A stretch of DNA of 7,587 nt from Bacteroidales bacterium (GTDB taxonomy: Bacteria; Bacteroidota; Bacteroidia; Bacteroidales; GCA-2748055), in assembly GCA_029934875.1 (NCBI GenBank), contig JAOZLK010000083.1:3350-10936 (forward strand). The letters are read 5' to 3'. The notes beneath the pieces were generated by a model. That model saw only the letters and a program-made list of their open reading frames with translations. It ran no database searches and was not told the origin of the DNA. Made by a program: the position numbers and the translations under genes. Position 1 is the first letter of the stretch; the number at the start of each line of letters is the position of its first letter. Below are positions 6,214-7,587 of this stretch, piece by piece.

Positions 6214-6789
6214 ATGAAATACCTGAGAACATTTATTGCTTTACCCCTGAAGGTAAATAATCATTTTCTATTGGCGAGAGAGGAAATGATGCAGAGACTT
6301 GCAAATGAGAGGATTAGCTGGGTTGATCCGGGACGCTATCATGTGACCATCAGGTTTCTTGGCGATACCCCTCCCGAAGAGCTTGAGATGCTCAGGCAAT
6401 CAATGAGGGATAGAATAAGTGTTCCCGGAAAAACGAGGGTGCAGCTGAATCATGTTGGCAGTTTTGGACCACGGAAAAAACCCAGGGTTATCTGGCTTGG
6501 ATTTGAAGATTCCCATTTTTTCGAATCTTGGAGAGATGAAGTCGATAAGGCTCTGGAGGATTGTGGAATTATGCCGGACAGGCAGGCTTTCAGAGCGCAT
6601 TTAACACTTGGACGGATTCGGGCATTAAAGGATCTTAAGGGATTCTATGAGGTGATTGAATCCATGAAGGATCGTTTTTCAGGAGAAATTCTGTCCGACC
6701 GGCTTGTCTATTATAAAAGTGACTTGGGTAGTGGTGGCCCTGTTTATACGCCCCTTGAAGAGCTTATTTTCCCTGATCAGCCTTTTTGA
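6214..6789 (+). CDS. thpR: RNA 2',3'-cyclic phosphodiesterase (2H family)
   Basis: This 191-residue protein of the LigT/ThpR 2H phosphoesterase family is at the usual length. It opens with MKYLRTFIALPL, matching the family's RxFIAL start. It contains both catalytic HxT motifs: YHVTIRFLG (His43, Thr45) and RAHLTLGRI (His129, Thr131). Between them lies the expected strand PRVIWLGF, and the C-terminal YYKSDLGSGGPVYTPLEEL is also typical. Family enzymes open 2',3'-cyclic phosphates to 2'-phosphates, and some ligate tRNA halves in vitro. The protein is cytoplasmic. Its start is divergent from elbB, and the 36-base gap holds TATTTTTA (6193-6200), one base off the -7 consensus. The TGA stop at 6787-6789 lies inside the 3' end of the convergent biotin carrier gene, an overlap of 13 bases. 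Confidence 0.93.
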   Translation: MKYLRTFIALPLKVNNHFLLAREEMMQRLANERISWVDPGRYHVTIRFLGDTPPEELEMLRQSMRDRISVPGKTRVQLNHVGSFGPRKKPRVIWLGFEDSHFFESWRDEVDKALEDCGIMPDRQAFRAHLTLGRIRALKDLKGFYEVIESMKDRFSGEILSDRLVYYKSDLGSGGPVYTPLEELIFPDQPF

Positions 6790-7313
6790 ATTTCTATTAA
6801 CAGATCATCCTTCATAACGGAATCGCCTTTTTTTACCTCCACCGTCTGAACTACACCGGAAACGTGACTGAGAATTTCATTCTGCATCTTCATCGCTTCA
6901 AGGATGATGATCGGTTCTCCCTCTTTCACCTCAGCACCCTTTTCCACCAGGATGTCGATGATCTTTCCTGGCATGGGAGCTTCAATGAATACCTGTGAGG
7001 ACGAATCGGACTGCTGTTCGAGGAATCTTCTTCGCTTCAGGGAGAAGGGCGTTTCAACACTGAAAGAGTGCCATACGCCATTGACCATAACGGTGTATTT
7101 ATTCTGGTTTTTCTCGATCACATCCAGCATATACTTTTTATTCTTCCATACGATGTAGGAGAAGCCGTTGGGATCTTCACGCAATTTGATATCCACTTTT
7201 TTACCCTGGTAAGAGATCTGTTTCTCCAGTGGATTCTTAAACTCGTAGGTCTTATTGGTGGGACTAAGGGCAATAAGCCTGGACAGTTTCTTCTTCTTTT
7301 GTTCTTGAGCCAT
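6777..7313 (-). CDS. Biotin carboxyl carrier protein of an acyl-CoA carboxylase-type complex
   Basis: This 178-residue protein carries a C-terminal biotinyl domain (about residues 107-176). The domain begins VFIEAPMPGKIIDILVEKG and includes the biotinylation motif EAMKMQNEI with acceptor Lys142. It carries the carboxyl group from biotin carboxylase to a carboxyltransferase. The N-terminal region (1-100) is basic at its start (QKKKKLSR) and has beta-rich segments such as SYIVWKNKKYMLDV and KYTVMVNGVWHSF. That resembles carriers of acetyl/propionyl-CoA carboxylases and related decarboxylases rather than the short E. coli AccB. The acyl-CoA substrate cannot be told from this subunit. It starts 14 bases after the biotin carboxylase stop, a clear operon. 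No carboxyltransferase follows it, so that gene should lie upstream of the biotin carboxylase, beyond the right edge, or elsewhere. Its 3' end overlaps thpR by 13 bases. Confidence 0.92.
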   Translation of the reverse strand: MAQEQKKKKLSRLIALSPTNKTYEFKNPLEKQISYQGKKVDIKLREDPNGFSYIVWKNKKYMLDVIEKNQNKYTVMVNGVWHSFSVETPFSLKRRRFLEQQSDSSSQVFIEAPMPGKIIDILVEKGAEVKEGEPIIILEAMKMQNEILSHVSGVVQTVEVKKGDSVMKDDLLIEIQKG

Positions 7314-7326
7314 TTCAGAATCTGAA
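7314..7326. repeat. Short inverted repeat in the biotin carboxylase-carrier gap
   Basis: TTCAGA, one central base, then TCTGAA: a perfect 6-base inverted repeat filling nearly all of the 14-base gap and touching the ATG of the carrier gene. In RNA the realistic hairpin is 5 base pairs with a 3-base loop. It may be chance. Confidence 0.4.
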
Positions 7327-7327
7327 T

Positions 7328-7587
7328 TTAACGTAAGCGTTTATTCATTACCCATGGGGAAATATCTTTTCCCTTCTCAATCTGGAGGTCATTACCCTCA
7401 ATCTCATCCAGTTCCCTGGCATAATCAAAAGTTGCAAAGAAGGCTGCAAGCATTGCTTCATCCGGCTCCTGGTGATAGTGGAGCTTCAACTCTTTGCTAA
7501 GGAAGGATGTATTGAATTTTCCTTTTCTGAAATTCTTATTCTGCAGGACTGCCCTGCAAAATGCCAGGGTGGTCCGGGTGCCTTTAA
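7328..7587 (-). CDS. accC: Biotin carboxylase, C-terminal end (partial)
   Basis: The last 85 residues are visible, running in from the right edge to a TAA at 7328-7330. They begin KGTRTTLAFCRAVLQNKNFRKG and continue KFNTSFLSKELK. This corresponds to the biotin carboxylase C-terminal domain stretch, usually of the form GxxTTxxFxxxVLxxxxFxxGxFxTxFL. A longer tail follows (about 50 residues, ending ISPWVMNKRLR) than in the shortest E. coli-type AccC, as in many acyl-CoA carboxylase versions from Bacteroidota. The enzyme carboxylates biotin using ATP and bicarbonate. The biotin carrier gene follows after 14 bases. The catalytic ATP-grasp core lies outside the window, so the subfamily (acetyl-, propionyl- or other acyl-CoA) is not decided. 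Confidence 0.85.
   Translation of the reverse strand, partial: KGTRTTLAFCRAVLQNKNFRKGKFNTSFLSKELKLHYHQEPDEAMLAAFFATFDYARELDEIEGNDLQIEKGKDISPWVMNKRLR

Noticed and set aside
1..7587. CRISPR arrays, tRNA or rRNA genes, insertion sequences, toxin-antitoxin or defence systems
   Set aside because: I see no tandem repeats with spacers, no tRNA-like cloverleaf or rRNA sequence, and no transposase, nuclease-methylase or other defence genes. The density of housekeeping-type genes points to ordinary chromosome.

Overview
The window looks like ordinary chromosome from a member of the Bacteroidota, probably a Bacteroidales or Marinilabiliales-type organism. The evidence is two protein families largely confined to that phylum (DUF2851 and DUF4294), a small outer-membrane beta-barrel protein ending in Phe, weak Shine-Dalgarno signals, and several TAnnTTTG motifs (the Bacteroidota -7 promoter box) just upstream of start codons. 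The sequence is densely coding. No gap between genes exceeds about 100 bases, and I see no RNA genes, mobile elements, CRISPR arrays or long repeats.

Layout, left to right. Positions 1-1206 (minus) hold a DUF2851 protein missing only its extreme C-terminus at the window edge. Divergent from it, at 1281-2060 (plus), is a class C acid phosphatase lipoprotein of the e(P4) family. Its stop codon overlaps that of a convergent outer-membrane beta-barrel gene (2057-2779, minus). This barrel gene is the last of six minus-strand genes with short gaps. In transcription order they are: ElbB, a DJ-1/GATase1-like glyoxalase (6177-5527); a DUF4294 secreted protein with a TTG start (5504-4884); a fusion of a YjdI-type 4Fe-4S domain with a CDGSH domain (4791-4267); a stand-alone CDGSH protein (4280-4101); an arginine deiminase-family enzyme (4071-2824); and the barrel. 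Divergent from elbB is thpR, an RNA 2',3'-cyclic phosphodiesterase (6214-6789, plus). Its 3' end overlaps a biotin carboxyl carrier protein (7313-6777, minus). That carrier follows the C-terminal end of a biotin carboxylase (7587-7328, minus), forming part of an acyl-CoA carboxylase operon.

How the genes might work together. The only pairs with a clear shared job are the biotin carboxylase with its biotin carrier, and the two overlapping iron-sulfur genes. The six-gene minus-strand run could be one transcript or several, because promoter-like boxes lie before at least two of its members. I found no convincing new multi-gene system. The parts most worth a second look are the YjdI-CDGSH fusion with its adjacent CDGSH copy, the orphan arginine deiminase with altered signature positions, a nuclease-like PD...ExH motif in DUF2851, and promoter boxes so close to start codons that some mRNAs may be nearly leaderless.
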